Shown here piece by piece: positions 34,905-47,708 of a DNA stretch of 64,000 nucleotides. The first letter of the stretch is position 1. The number at the start of each line of letters is the position of its first letter. This DNA comes from Cavia porcellus (lineage: Eukaryota; Chordata; Mammalia; Rodentia; Caviidae): NCBI RefSeq assembly GCF_034190915.1, contig NW_026947486.1:105368812-105432811 (forward strand), given 5' to 3'. Under the pieces are notes generated by a model. That model saw only the letters and a program-made list of their open reading frames with translations, had not been told where the DNA came from and searched no databases. The position numbers and the translations under genes were made by a program.

Positions 34905-35969
34905 TGTTGTACTCTAAGAAAGTAGCTTCATCATTTTGTGTATTATAGCAAACCTGTACCGCGGCTTACTAAATGTTTTCTTTTCTTAACTGATATGTTA
35001 AGTGACCCAATTGATATGTTGAGCAATACTCTCCCCTGTAAAGAATTGCAAGAATTTCACTTAATTGAAATGTTAATCACGGAGCGGCCCTCTACAAACA
35101 AGAAGAGTGGTGCTAAAACAAGCTAACAAGGGCTGTTAATCACGGGTAGGCGCCTCTAGTCTTCGCTAAAGAACTAAAGAAGACAAGAAGGCCCACTAAT
35201 TTACACATTGTTTGAAGTAGTGTGTTTATATGCAGGGAGATTTGCCCATGAGTTTAACCTTTTTACCTAACCTTAGTTACTCTTCCCACAAGATAGATAC
35301 TCGCCGTTTTCCTGTTCTGTAGCGCGCCTTATTGCCTCCCCCCACCCACCTATCTGGGCCATAAAGAATTTGGGTTTCTGGTGACCTCTCCCCGACCTGG
35401 TGATGATCTGTCATAAAATGAGCCTGCCCCAATTTTAAGAACTGTTTAGCTTCAAAGAAATTACCGGGAAATACTGTGGCCCAAACCCCGATCGGTGCTT
35501 TCCTTTTGTTCTGTATGTACCAATGGGTTAGATATCAGATCTTTGTAAAACTTAAGTTCCAGCATCTCATAACTCGTGACCCCTTCGCACTCACTGGCGA
35601 AGACAAGCTGTCCTAGGATAATTAACTCTCCACTTTCTTCCCCAAATATTGCTACAGATGTGCCACTCTGAGATAATGTCAGTCTGCAGGATGGGAGTAA
35701 TTTGAGCAACACCAGGAACTCCCGGGACTGTCAGAGCTAAGTGGACAGCAATACAGTTTCCAGATGCGGGTCAACAGGTTTAATGGCCTTACAGGTTTCC
35801 TCCCCACTTTCCCTTACTTTTAAAAACCCCTTTCCCCAGTCTTGGGCGCACAGTCTTTGGTTTGATCTAGGAGAGACTGTGCCGCCAGGACTGGCTCAAT
35901 AAAGCCTTTGCCACTTAAGTTTTGGACTCTTGTTTCCGTGGACTTTATACCGGGGCCCACGTTATAACA
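34905..35969 (+). mobile_element. 3' LTR (1065 bp)
   Basis: Same length as the 5' LTR, with two substitutions only: A at 35654 and A at 35850, where the 5' copy has G. The AATAAA signal is at 35898-35903. A 62-codon plus frame and an 83-codon minus frame are open in both LTRs, but they are shared simply because the LTRs are near-identical copies. Confidence 0.96.
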
Positions 35970-35974
35970 GTAAT
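35970..35974. repeat. Target site duplication, right (GTAAT)
   Basis: Exact repeat of 26019-26023 beside the other LTR end. Confidence 0.93.
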
Positions 35975-36390
35975 CAGTGTCTTTTGATTGAAGAATTCAG
36001 ATCATTCAATTTTGAGAGTTATTAATGAAATGTACTGACTGATTCTTGTCATTGCTTTGTTTTCTTGTTGCTGATTTTCTTTTTTTTCCCCCTTTTGGTT
36101 AAAGTTTCGCCCTGCCTAATGTATTAATTCTATTAGATTTTTGGAATTGTTGGCTTCATTTTGTACAGGTTATTCTTGAGAATTTGTTGGAGTGATACCT
36201 TGGTGTTTCTGAATTTCTTAAGGTACTCTTTGTCAGGAAAGTACCTTATTTTTTCATCAATTTTTAAAGATAGTTTTACAAGATATATCAATCTAGGTTG
36301 GAATTTCTTTTCTTTTAGGGTTTGAAACGCTTCACTGTAAGCTCTCCTGACCTTTCAACTTTCTGTTGAGAAATCTACTTGAATCCTAAT
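35975..36390 (-). pseudogene. L1 ORF2 endonuclease-side remnant, antisense (continuation)
   Basis: 'cagtgtcttttgattgaagaattcagatc' and what follows matches the antisense L1 ORF2 5' region and continues, without a gap, the L1 interrupted at 26018. Frames are broken. Confidence 0.8.
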
Positions 36391-36568
36391 AATAAATGTA
36401 ACTCTTGTGGCACATAATTGTTCCCAGTTTGAATAATTAATCTCATCCGAGTTGTGATATCTTTGGCTCATGGCATGGCTAGGAGTATTTCTGAACCTAT
36501 GTCATAATAAAGATGTATATCATGGAGTTCTTTTGAATTTACTGTTGCAGAAAAAAGAAAATGAGCCC

Positions 36569-36574
36569 TTTATT
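36569..36574 (-). terminator. AATAAA signal downstream of the candidate exon
   Basis: TTTATT on the plus strand is AATAAA on the minus strand, in 'ggcaataaaggg'. It lies about 250 bases past the stop codon at 36826, a plausible 3'UTR length for that exon. Confidence 0.45.
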
Positions 36575-36825
36575 GCCATTCTAGTGCTCCAAAAAGAAGC
36601 AAATTTGTAGCCAAAATATTTTAATTCTAAGGGTTTAATTTAGATTAAAATTTGGGGGGACAATTCCATGCTGTACAACACAAAAGGTCATCCAAATAAA
36701 AGACACATTTCTCTCACTTTAATGGGAGTACAATCATGCAACCAAGTTCTGAATTTAAATGCATCAGATTTTGGTTGATTTTGCAAGAACTGAGTGCATC
36801 ATAATGTTAGATTGGCTTCATGACC

Positions 36826-36903
36826 TTACTTTGTAAACTCATATGGTGGCCAACGATCCTTGTACTCATTCATGTAGATGTCCTTAAGTCTCTGTCTTCT
36901 CTC
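36826..36903 (-). CDS. Candidate terminal coding exon, unknown gene
   Basis: On the minus strand a good acceptor (pyrimidine-rich, 'ttttctggttgggctttcag') leads to 25 codons and a TAA stop at 36826-36828. The encoded tail is charged and aromatic-rich, ending RWPPYEFTK. A 3'UTR-like stretch and AATAAA at 36569-36574 follow. The presence of an intron-like upstream edge speaks against a processed pseudogene. I do not recognise the gene, and I could not find its upstream exons, which would lie at higher coordinates. It could also be a chance combination of signals or a leftover exon of a dead gene. Confidence 0.35.
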   Translation of the reverse strand, partial: ERRQRLKDIYMNEYKDRWPPYEFTK

Positions 36904-36909
36904 CTGAAA

Positions 36910-39469
36910 GCCCAACCAGAAAATTCCAAGTTTACAAAGTTACAAGAGACAGTTTTTTGTTTGGGTGAGGTTTTTGGTTGTTGTTAGCTTCTGATTGTTG
37001 TAGTTAATTTTTCGTAAAGTGCGTTTTACAGCTCTTAGAAATGAAAATAGAAAGAAATTCCTCTTTGGTACCACTGTGTCCTCCTTTGGGAATATGTTTC
37101 CAGAGGACTGTAGCAACCTTACTCGACAATCCTGATCTGAACACACAAGTGTCCTAAGGAGGTACCACAAAGTATGAAACAGAAATAATAAAGATTTCAC
37201 TATTAATTTCCACTAACTGGAGATCTCTCACTTTTTATGGTTTCATTGTTCACAAATAGTAGGCCTTTGTGGCATTTTATTCTTCAGCAACATAGGAAGT
37301 GTTTGACTCTCCTTAATCTTTATTTGACTAGAAATGGGTGTAATATTAAAAAAAAATTCCAACGGACACTACACAATCTGAAAAAATGTAGGCCTGAAGG
37401 CTAAAGCTAGTTACTGAAGTTCTCCTGCTTCATTAGAATTTAACCCCTTAATAGACAGATGGGAAGGGGAAAGTAGAGAAGGTTTGTCTTCCTGTGTAAG
37501 CCAGATGAATTGCCCTGACTGGAAGGTGATGTTAGGCTACAGTAAACAAACATAACCCTCAGCTCTGGCATAGGTAACACAGTGTTGCATTCCCACCCAT
37601 GGAGAGAAGAAGGTCACCATTGTAGCAAAAACAGTAGTCATAATTATTGTAGGAACAGGGGCAGCAGCATCAATTAAACTACCATTACTTGAGGAGGAAG
37701 GAGCTTGCTAGGCTTAGATTATTTACTTTCTTCATAATTTTGCCATACGGATATTACCTACAGTCAATAGACTGAGATACAACGTTTCAGAATCATCCAG
37801 CAATTAGGTAAAATACACAGTTAATACGAGACAGAGCCAATAACAGAACCTAAGACTCCAAATCCTGTGCTATTGCTCTCATGAATTTCTGGTTACCTTA
37901 GTGCTGAAGAAAATGAAAGACTAATGTAATGCCATCAACTTAGGGATTCCAATTTCATGAGTTAATTTTGACATGTGCTTATGCAGCTGATAATTCTAAT
38001 AATAAACTTCTGCCATGAAAAAAAATGTGGTAATTCACATGAAAATTTTCATCTGCAAAGGCTGAGTTTTAGCAGGAAAATTTCAGAATGGGAAAAAATG
38101 ATATAAATAGTATTTTGGATGCTAGTTTACTCCACATTTTTGCGTATAAAGATGCATTTTAAAATAGCCAAACTTCCCTGTTCCTCTAACCTCTAGTAAT
38201 TTTCACAAGAATGTTTAGATGCTGAACTTGATTGAGAAGTACACTTACTAACATTCTTCTCATAAGTAATTCAGGCTCATTTATAACTTCAGAAAACACA
38301 GACAAATATTTATACAAAAATTAGCCATAATCCCACTTCCAAGATAATCACAGTTAACCTATTCATATATTTTCTTTCAATTTTTATTGCACCTGTATAG
38401 GCACACTCATGCACAGGTAAAAATTAAGTGTCATATTATTAGCGTTTTAATAGCCATTTAAATTCTGAGGAAATTTAAAGCTCTCTTACATGCCGAGATG
38501 CACAAGGTGAGGTGAGATCAGATTCTACAGTGGATTCTGCTGCCATGTACCATCCAACAGAAAGGCAGATTCATAAAAATTACATTGAGCCTTTATTTGC
38601 CTTTTTAACGGGATTTGAAACTGGATCTTCTGGATCTTCCCCAAAGTCAAAATGAATATAAATGTAAATATTTTGAATTAATTACAGACATTGAGTCAAC
38701 CACAATGACACAACTAAAGATGCTAAAGAGCACATGCAGAAATGCTTCAGAAAGTAGCAAAAACAATGGAATAAGTGTACTCAAAGGAAGAAGTATTTTG
38801 AGATAGTAATGCGTCTTTTTCTATAATAAATGTAATTTTAAAAAATATTCACCATATTTTTAGCACAGCTCATAGTGAAATTTATTTAGCCATTCCCCTA
38901 TCTTTGGAGGCCAGCAGCTTTTGGTCAGGAAATAAATGCTTATAGAAATAACAGGACCTGAATTAAGTGCAGAAGATTAAAACCCCAGGTTATTCCAGAG
39001 TCTCTGCAAGTTAATAGAATCCCGGAAGACAGGACAATCAGATGAAATATTTTTAACCTTTGCAAATATCCATCTGTATACATATATATTTAGCCTTGTG
39101 GCTACGCTGAAAGGAGCCCCAGACAAGACACTTAAGACCAGAGAAGCACCTTGGCAGAATGTTACAAGTCACTCTCACAGCAGTAGAGAACAGTAGCGGA
39201 GAAAACAGCTCAGGGAATGTAATCTGCCCATCAAAATCTAGTTCTAAGGAAAGTACTTTGAATGTTTACGTAACCCCTCAAAATCATGGCATTTAACCAA
39301 CATGGAAACTTGATCAGAATTTTTAATCATTTTGTTTTTTATCCTCTCTGTGCTCTTCCAATATCTTCCCAGTTTAACTGAGTTATATAATTGTTGGAAA
39401 CTACTACGAAACGAAGCAGCTCGGAATAGGATTTAAAACTAATTGGCTTTCTATGTTTATTTGTGAATC
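36910..39469. other. Unassigned AT-rich intergenic DNA
   Basis: No open frame above chance and no clear repeat was recognised over about 2.5 kb. An 86-codon minus frame (36940-37200) and a 63-codon plus frame (38615-38806) have no recognisable motif. The latter lies in a stretch that could be an old repeat or decayed pseudogene. Confidence 0.4.
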
Positions 39470-39952
39470 TGTCCTAGGCCTCGGCCCCTTGCGTGGTGAC
39501 GGGAGCTGATTCATAGTAAGTGAACCTCTGTGAATCACTGGTCCTGGCTGAGGCCTGTAATGGCCTGTGAGGTCAGAGATACCTCAAAGGGCAAGATAAA
39601 GCCACAGCTGCGGGCACTCTGGCTCCAACCCCAATTATCAAGGTAGAGACTGCAGCTGCAAAGATTACTCCTACAGTCTCACTTCTACCATGTCTTTATG
39701 ATAAGACCGTGCTGCTAAATTGACTTGATTCATGACTTGGAGACGTCCTTGAAGTGACTCCCAAGGTCCTGCTCATTGCCTGCATTTTCCTCAGTCTCCC
39801 TGCCCTTTGTCCATGGTCCTAATATAAGTGGACTGGTCCAGAGAATTTTGTCCTTTACCCTTGAAGCCTCGAGCTTAATTAAAGAGTTTTGACCCTCCTG
39901 GACCCCTAAAAATCATAGAATTTGTCTCTTTTTATTTAACCTCCGCTGTACA
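39470..39952 (+). mobile_element. Probable class I-like solo LTR
   Basis: A GC-richer block begins TGTCCTAGGCC and ends ...GCTGTACA (TG...CA). It has a 'taatataagtgg' TATA-like box near 39821, a polyadenylation-like 'cttaattaaag' near 39873, and then a 'gtctctttttatttaac' U5-like end. The next bases 'tttgggagatcagag' resemble a leader after a primer site. The termini and order of signals support an LTR, but I did not recognise the family. Confidence 0.5.
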
Positions 39953-40364
39953 CTCATTTGGGAGATCAGAGATATAGGACAGAACCTGATATATAATTGA
40001 TAAAAACTATATAGAATTAAGTCATACAATGTAATGCATTAACATATGTACACACTATGAAATGATAATCACAAGCTAATCTCTCACCTCACATAATTAC
40101 CTTTGTGTGTGTGTATGTGCATGTGTACGTGTGTGTGGCAAATATCTACTCTCTTACCAAATTTCAAGTACACATTATTAACTATAGATACCATGTTATA
40201 CATTAGATCTCCAAATATCATTCAGATTTTAACTTAAAGTTTCAAAGTAGCATCTCATTTTCCCCAAAATCAATTGCTAGGAACTACTTTTTTATGAGTT
40301 TGACATTGTCGGATTCCACGTATAAATGAAGTCAGTCAGCATTTGTCTTTCTGTATTCATTGTT

Positions 40365-40365
40365 C

Positions 40366-40405
<40 letters not shown>

Positions 40406-40630
40406 GTGTGTGTGTGTTGTGCTATGAATTGAACCATTGAACCCAGGGCCTCACACATGCTAGCTACTTCCCCTCTCCATTTTATTTTATTTTATTTTAT
40501 TTTATTTTATTTTATTTTATTTTATTTACACGAGGTTTCACTAAGTTGCCAAGGCTGGCCAGGAAATTAGGATCTTCTTACCTCAGCTTCCAAAGTACCT
40601 GGGATTATAGAAATATACCACTTCCTTCAG
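40365..40630 (-). mobile_element. Composite SINE, antisense, with (GT)n and (TTTTA)n
   Basis: (GT)n at 40365-40416 is followed by an antisense ID-like part ('gaattgaaccattgaaccc'), then a (TTTTA)n tract at about 40479-40526, and an antisense B1-like part ending 'cctgggattatag'. The order matches a reversed B1/ID composite. Stretches 39953-40364 and 40631-41960 contain no recognised gene. Confidence 0.65.
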
Positions 40631-41958
40631 TTTATGGTTTTATTTTAATGGAGTTAGTTCTCACTGCAGAAAGCAGTACAATAAGGTGGTACAGCTTTTG
40701 GTATAAAGAGGTGCCCACCTATTCTGCAGACACATTATTTAAATGAGGAAAAGATGGTATTTCTTATTGGTGGCTTTGACTCAAGAAGGATTTTGTTATT
40801 GAATATACTTTAGATAGAGGTGAGAAATACATCAGGTTACATAGGGATCTAAAGGCAGCTGAGACATTCTCCGGATACAACGTTTTCAAAGGATGGTGAG
40901 CCAGAAAAATCTAGAAGTACACCAAAGTGTAGTGATGTCATTGGAAATGACTGCTGTCAACAGCTGCCTTTCCCGTCCTTCCTGCATCTCTCTGTGTCTA
41001 ATGACCGCTTTTGCAGAATGCAAACAGAACTGCAGTATATACCACTTCTGAACCAAGTGAGTATTCCATCCTTGCACTTTCCCTTCTGCCGTGACCCTGG
41101 AGGCTCACACTGACGATGACAATCTTCACAAGTGAGAGGACAAAGCTCTGACCTGAATCCTGAACCCTGGACTTTTATGACAGAGGGTTCAATGTTTATT
41201 ATGTTAAGGCATTGATATTTGAGGGCTGTTTGTTAAATTAGTCAGCATGTCTTGATTAGGACCCCTTACAAGGGCCTCCACTATCTCAGTACCTGATTTG
41301 GGAGGTAGAACTTGGCAAAAAGATAATTGTGGAGCCTTCTTCAAGATGGAGAACACAAGTCTAGCAAACACAGGGCAAAGAGATCACAATGCACTAAGGT
41401 TAGCAGAAACAGGGAAACAAAGCTTAAATTCCAGAAAATCAAGGTAGCGGATAAAAGCCTAAAATCAAATTTCTGTTTTGATGGGACTTGGGCTTTTGAT
41501 TTGTTTCATGGCCTATATATGCACTGAAACAATAGTTATGAAAGTATATTTCTGTCAACAAGCAGTTTTTCTTTGTTATTCAAATAATTTCTGTTCCCCA
41601 AATAACTTCCCTCTTTGACTGATGACTCTTCACTCTTGATTTTAGGGCACATTCTAACTCACACTGTGTCTGCTTGAGATTTTGGTTGCTGGTTCACACA
41701 AAAATGAATACATGAGAAATAGTTTGAGATATCAATACACAAATTAAGGAAGTTAATGAAAGCTTTCTTTGATTCTAAGCAAAACATTCAGAGATTTTCA
41801 GTTAGCCATAGAATTTTTAAACCTCCAATATTGTTTTTGATGACATAAAGCTGCACAAATCTGTTTATTGATCTCTTGAGTGTTGTGTTCCTTGTATTAC
41901 TCTGATGATAAAGAAATATTGAATTTGTATAAAATGCTAGCCCTTGCTTCCTGCCTCA

Positions 41959-41960
<2 letters not shown>

Positions 41961-41998
<38 letters not shown>
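41961..41998. repeat. (TCTA)n microsatellite, about 9 units
   Basis: Uninterrupted tetranucleotide run. Confidence 0.95.
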
Positions 41999-42127
41999 CA
42001 ACTATTTACTTTTCAAGTTTAGTACTAATAATGAGGTAGGCATAAAACATAGTGGACACTAAAACAAGTAGTTAGTAACAGAATCTTACGAGAACTCATG
42101 GTTATAACCATGAGCAGCTTTGGGATC

Positions 42128-42210
42128 TCAGGCGAGGGATGTAGCTCAGTGGTAAAGCATGTGCTTAGCATGCTTGTGGCTCTGAATTCCACACCCAGAA
42201 CACAAAAATG
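42128..42210 (+). mobile_element. ID-like SINE, diverged
   Basis: 'gggatgtagctcagtggtaaagc' followed by 'tgcttagcatgc' and a damaged B box. A second, weaker copy lies at about 43735-43808 ('tagcctggtggcagagcatgc' with an A-rich tail). The rest of 42211-46500 is AT-rich with no gene that I can support. Confidence 0.7.
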
Positions 42211-45200
42211 ATAGGATCTAGACTATGTCTAGCCACCCTCATATAATTCTAGGCCTGCTTAATGTCTACTCTATCCATTGGCCTCTCTGCTTCTTATTAT
42301 TTTCAGTGTGACTCAGAACTTGGTATAAAATTGTAACTGTATATCACATAAAATTATGGTCTGGAGAATTCAGAGTCTAAATTGGTAAGGCATGTTAGCT
42401 TTTTTTGTCTAGTTTTCTTACTACGGTTAAATATCACTCCTGCAAACCAACCACTTTAGACTCCAGTGATAACCAGGCCCTTCCTCCAAACCTTATTCTC
42501 AGTGGCTACATCTCACCTCAGCACCTTCTCCAAAAGAAGCAACAGGCACACTCCATTTGGCTTAATAATGTTAACCCTTCTTGCTATATGCCACACTCCT
42601 ATACACACAGCCTGGAGCTTCGAAGTTTTCTGTGCAGGATTTGGTGAGGTAACAGTTTTACTCCACTCTATTGGCTATTGGTCTTTATATTATTGGATAA
42701 TCACACCTTTGGAATGTAGTCTATAATCTTCCCTCTTTAATTAAAAATACTGTACACTTCCCATTGCTTATGCCTCAATACCTGATCACTACAAAAGTTT
42801 TAGTTAGTGCTTCACCTGAATCTTCTCACTCTCACCCTCTTTGCCCCAAAAATGGCCGAAAGTTAATTTCAAATAATCTCTCCTAATGTTCAGACCTAAG
42901 ATCTGTTACATGTAAATAAATGGATTGTACTGAAAAATCCGTAGAATATGATTATTTTCTTCTGATAATTCACTGGATCTAGGATTCATTGAAGGTAGAA
43001 AAACTCTACCTACTTGCAAAAGGTTTCAAGGTGACAGACTTATGAGAATATAAATAAAAATGATTGGAGGAGAGAGGTGGATAAAGTTAGAGAGTTTAGA
43101 CAACAAGGTTGAGAGATCCTTGTAAGGAAATAATTGGTCTATATGTTGATTGTATCAACATCAATATCCTGGGTATAGTATTGTATTACACCTTCTATAA
43201 AATATCACCACTGGGAAAAGTGGATTAAGCCTACTATTTTTACCAACTGAATGTCAATCTACAATTATGTCACAATAAAAATTTTAATTAAAATTAATGA
43301 ATGGTCGTGAATTTAGCACTTTGGAATTGGCTCTTGTAAGTCCAGTGTACACATGCTGAAAAGCAAAGATATCTTTGCTACAAATGATTAGATTTGCTAA
43401 GAAAGAAAATCCAGATAATATACAAGTGAGTCAAGCAATTTTCAGTAAGGGAAATGAAGAGTACATAGAAGAAACATAATAGTAGAACATTCTAGAACTT
43501 GCCAGGATATGAATCACCCAACTCTTTACAACAATACAATGAAAACTTCCTGGAACAAAATGTTTAATCATTTCATTCCCCATAACATGCATGCTGTAGT
43601 GATAGCTGAAGGTATTAACAGAATAGTCTTTTGGTTATTCAATATGCCATTCAGCAGTCTAACATATAAAATAGCAAATGAATTTCTCATTTTCGCTTGT
43701 AAGCCTGATAAAGAAAGCTATAATGTTAAATGAGAGTATAGCCTGGTGGCAGAGCATGCACATATCATCCCTGAGTCCCATGGTTCAATATCCAGCACTG
43801 AAAAAAAATTGATGCTTGATGACCAAAGGAAGAAAAACAAAGCTTGTAACTCACAAGTCAAATAAATAAATGGAGCTCTTTTAACAGTTTCAACACAAAA
43901 CAAACTATCAGTGACATGGCTGGTGATATGTTGCAGTCATTCTGGGTAGTAAGTTATACTTCCACCCATAAATTTCCCGGGAAATAATCATAATTACTTC
44001 TGGTAAAGCCTTGAGCTATTATTAGTGAGAAATAATAATAGTGACTATATTGAAATTCAATGTTATTGACTACATGAATGATACCAGTATTAACAAATTA
44101 TGCTGAAGGTCTTATGTAAAACTAATGCTCCAATGGGGAAAAATAGACCCCTTTCTGTAAAAGGCAACTTACAAGTTACAGATTGCCAGTACCAGTTACC
44201 TATGACTCTGGTGGTATAAGGTGATCACAAAATATCTTAAACATTCAATTAAACAGACATTCAGGGTCCTGTTTTGAATAAGAATTAAAGATAACATTGT
44301 ACTTTCCACTTGTAGAGTAGTTAGCCATGATTTCCAGATTCCTGGAAGAAGGCCCAGAAATCTGATTTCATGGATACCCAACAAAGTAGGAAAGATCCAA
44401 AAGTTACAATAGATACAGTAAAAGAGAAAGAAACTGCTCAAAGGGAAATTATATGGTTTGTTCAGTATTGCATGCCTGTACCTGGTAGTCTGAGCAGTGA
44501 CTTTGATGATAAAAACATGAAATATAACAATCTTGTTAAATTTCTATCATCTTGTTTTGAAATCCGATGTTGCCATTTTGTGTGTTCTTGCTATCATCAT
44601 CATTTTGCTTTTGTTGTTATTTTTAATTGCTTGTTTGTTTGCTTCTTGATTTTTCTGGTTTTTTCTCTTTAATAAAAAAGTGAGAAAAAGCCATAAAATC
44701 ATTACTAGAGTAGAGATCTAACCAGAAATTCCAAGTTATATGGTAAATCAGAAAATGGAGTACATATAGTCACCCAATTTAAATAAAATCACCAAGTTAA
44801 GGATGCACTGGATATCATCTAGAATAATCATTTGTACATTTTCCTTTCTCCATTTCTACTCTCAATGCCTTAATTTATTTTTTATCTTATACTATCTATT
44901 TCATTACAAGTAACTTCAAATCCTCTTATGGGTAAAGTACAAATTAAAGGGTAGAAGCAATTGTCAACAACGCACCAGGCTTGTTTACTAATATTGAGGG
45001 CCAATGTCTACCTTCCTTCAGGATGGCACTTGACTGAATAAAACTAAATTAACTTTAGAGATTGTCAATCAATAAGAATCCACTGCTGACTGGGACATAA
45101 CCATTTCCAGGAAACTGTAGTGATGAGAAAATAAGCCATCTGGTTCCAGCCAACATTGGTGTCCAAAGAGAGTAATATTCTCTTAAAAGAACTTCTTCTG

Positions 45201-46499
45201 CACACCTCGGACACAAAGTTGCTGATTATGAATTGAACGGAACCTAAGAGACACGTGTCAAATACATATCAAGTCCTACTCTTTTATCTCAAATAATTTC
45301 AACTAGAATCATTAAATATTTAAACTCTACTAATATTTAAACTCTATTTTTAAAAGTCAGTTGAGTATATTTGGCACTAGTAACTTTACAGATGAAAATG
45401 GATGGAAAAAATTTATGCAATTCTTGGAATTTTTCCCATAAATACTAGTCAACACATGCACCTATGTAAAAACTGCAGTTGAAAATGACTGAAATAATTT
45501 AATGAAAAAGAAAATGATCTGAAGCATAGGATACTCAATTTTCAGTAGAAAAATAGGAACTGGTAAGTAGAAAGAAGGACACCCAAGAGCAGTGAGAAGT
45601 CTACATGTTTACCTCCTCAGTGTCCTTGACTGTGACATTCTTCCCCTTTTCGTCTTCACATCCACCATGGATATAGCCCTACTGCTTGTTAACTCTTTCT
45701 GACTTTCACTCCTCACTTTCTTTACTGATAATCCACTTCTTTTATGATTAAAAGGGAATTAAAATCAAGATGATAACTGTGGAAAGCAAGAGAAAAGAAA
45801 CCAGACATAGCTGATCTCAGGCTGATAATGTAATATGTTAAAATGTTGCTAAGACAATTTGTAGTCCAGTTTGGTTCCTATAGCATAAGGTCAGAAAGAA
45901 CGAGAGCCTGGCTAAATAGAGTTGAATTCTTGTGGGTGGCTTCCAGAAAATCTGATATGTTGAAGGACCTGAAGCACAATGTAATCATGGGATAAAACAA
46001 CCAAGGAATAAAGAGTTAAGCAAGCCAAATTTAACTCTAAGTGAAAGAGACAGAGGTGGAATATTAGAGGTTAATGCTTCTAATTATGCCCCCAGAAATA
46101 GGACCTTTGGATATAGCAAATAAAAATACAGGACCCCCTACCAATAAATTTGAACTTTAGATTAATGACAATTATGTTTAAGGCTAAGTTTAGTCCAAAT
46201 TTGGGATAGGATATATTTATATTTCAGAAAATTACTGTTTATCTGCAGCTGAGGTTTAATTACACAGCTATGTCCAGGAAATGTTTTTGCATTTGAGTGA
46301 TGGCATCACATTTGACTATAACTCCACAGGGTGAGTAATTGTATGTGTATACCCCTGAGTTTCCTTACCTGTGAAATGGAATCCATGCACACTGCACAGA
46401 TTTCTTATGAATATTAAATGAGATATTGTGTGTAAATCACTTATAAAATGTTTAGCACACAGTAGCTCTTTAGAGAATGCTAAACATTCTTACTTGGAA

Positions 46500-46905
46500 G
46501 CATATTGTCTTACTTTTCTCTCATTGCTGAGACAAAATACTTGATGCCCAAAATGAAGGAAAGAAAGATTTATTTAACTTACATCTTTTGGAGGCTTCAC
46601 TCCATACTCAGCTGGCTCCAAGGTGAGGTGTCATGGCTGAGGGGCAGCCGTTCAAGGCAGCTGCAAGTGCCATGAACAAAAATGCAAGAGCAAAAGTGCG
46701 AACAGGGAAAAGCATGCTGCCTTTCCTCTGTTATGTTGTATGCAGGTTACCTACCATTAGTGTGTGCACCACTCACACCTCCAATCCCAGTGCTAGACAA
46801 TGAACCAAATGCAAAGCTAGACTCAGCCACCCTAGAAAGGGCCACCTCAAATGACCACGTGAGGCTTTGGGGAGACATTTAAACAAGCCACAACACATAT
46901 TAAGG
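46500..46905 (-). mobile_element. MaLR-like solo LTR, antisense
   Basis: It is the reverse complement of the LTR family of element B below: 'cattgctgagacaaaatac' start, 'catactcagctggctccaagg', and 'cacctccaatcccagtgctagacaatg'. No internal region is joined to it. It lies about 800 bp upstream of the complete element B, in opposite orientation. Confidence 0.8.
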
Positions 46906-47562
46906 GTCATAATAACTGGATCAGAAAGGTGATAGTGAACAATTTACTCATTGTCATCTGTGGCATTTATGAAAACGATGCTCAAAAACATTAATTTCAA
47001 CAAGTTCTTCCTCTATTGCTGATGACTAACCAACTTCTTCAGCATCTCATAGACAAACTGTCTAAGGCAAATATAGCATCATCTTTCCCAGAAGCTGCAG
47101 TTCCCCAAGACAATCTCATGCCATTCATATCACCTCACTTCTCTCAGAATCAAAATTGAGCTGTCATCTCTGGCCATACTTCCTCCAACCCCATATCTGA
47201 TATCTTTACTATGTTAACTACTACAGGTTGAATATTAACTTCATTTTTGTTAAGTTATTTTAATACCATAAGGCTATGAAACTCTGACTTGGCATTACAA
47301 GCATTCTCTTTTGAAATATTGAGGGCATACAAATGCTGCTTTATTGACACTTTTCAAAACCAGGACCTATGCTCATTAACTTTTGTGTAAATTCCAGAGT
47401 AGGGCTTTCATTATATAAAAGAATATTAAAATGAACTGGGGCTGTATGAAAAATCATAGACCTTGAATAGAGGCCAAAGGCCTGAGTTTTATTTGTTTTT
47501 TCACTCTGAGTTAATATTTTCTGCTAAGAATTAAAGCCACCTCCATGTTCTTTTTTGTTTTT

Positions 47563-47662
47563 TGTTTTTTGTCTTTTTCCTTTTTAATCAGTACCAGGGA
47601 TCAAATTCAGGACTGCCTGCTTGCAAGGCAGGCGCTTAGGCCGCTGAGCTAAATCCCCAGCC
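47563..47662 (-). mobile_element. ID SINE, antisense
   Basis: A T-rich tail, then the antisense B box 'accagggatcaaattcagg' and the antisense A box 'ctgagctaaatccccagccc'. Complete element. Bases 46906-47562 before it are unassigned. Confidence 0.9.
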
Positions 47663-47708
47663 CAACCTCCATGTTCTTGATCATATCATGCATATCTCTG
47701 CAAAGTCT

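Larger units (their letters stand above)
26024..35969 (+). mobile_element. Complete young gammaretrovirus-like provirus (ERV)
   Basis: The 9946-bp element has the order LTR - primer site - leader - gag - (TGA) - pro-pol - env - polypurine tract - LTR. Assignment to the gammaretrovirus-like (class I) group rests on in-frame stop readthrough between gag and pol, a single CCHC knuckle in Gag, a PPPY late motif, the tRNA-Pro-like primer site, a CWLC motif in SU and CX6CC in TM. All three reading frames are open. The LTRs differ at 2 of 1065 sites, the base composition is clearly GC-richer than the flanks, and CpG is still common, all signs of recent entry. Whether any copy is expressed or mobile cannot be told from this window. 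Confidence 0.97.
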
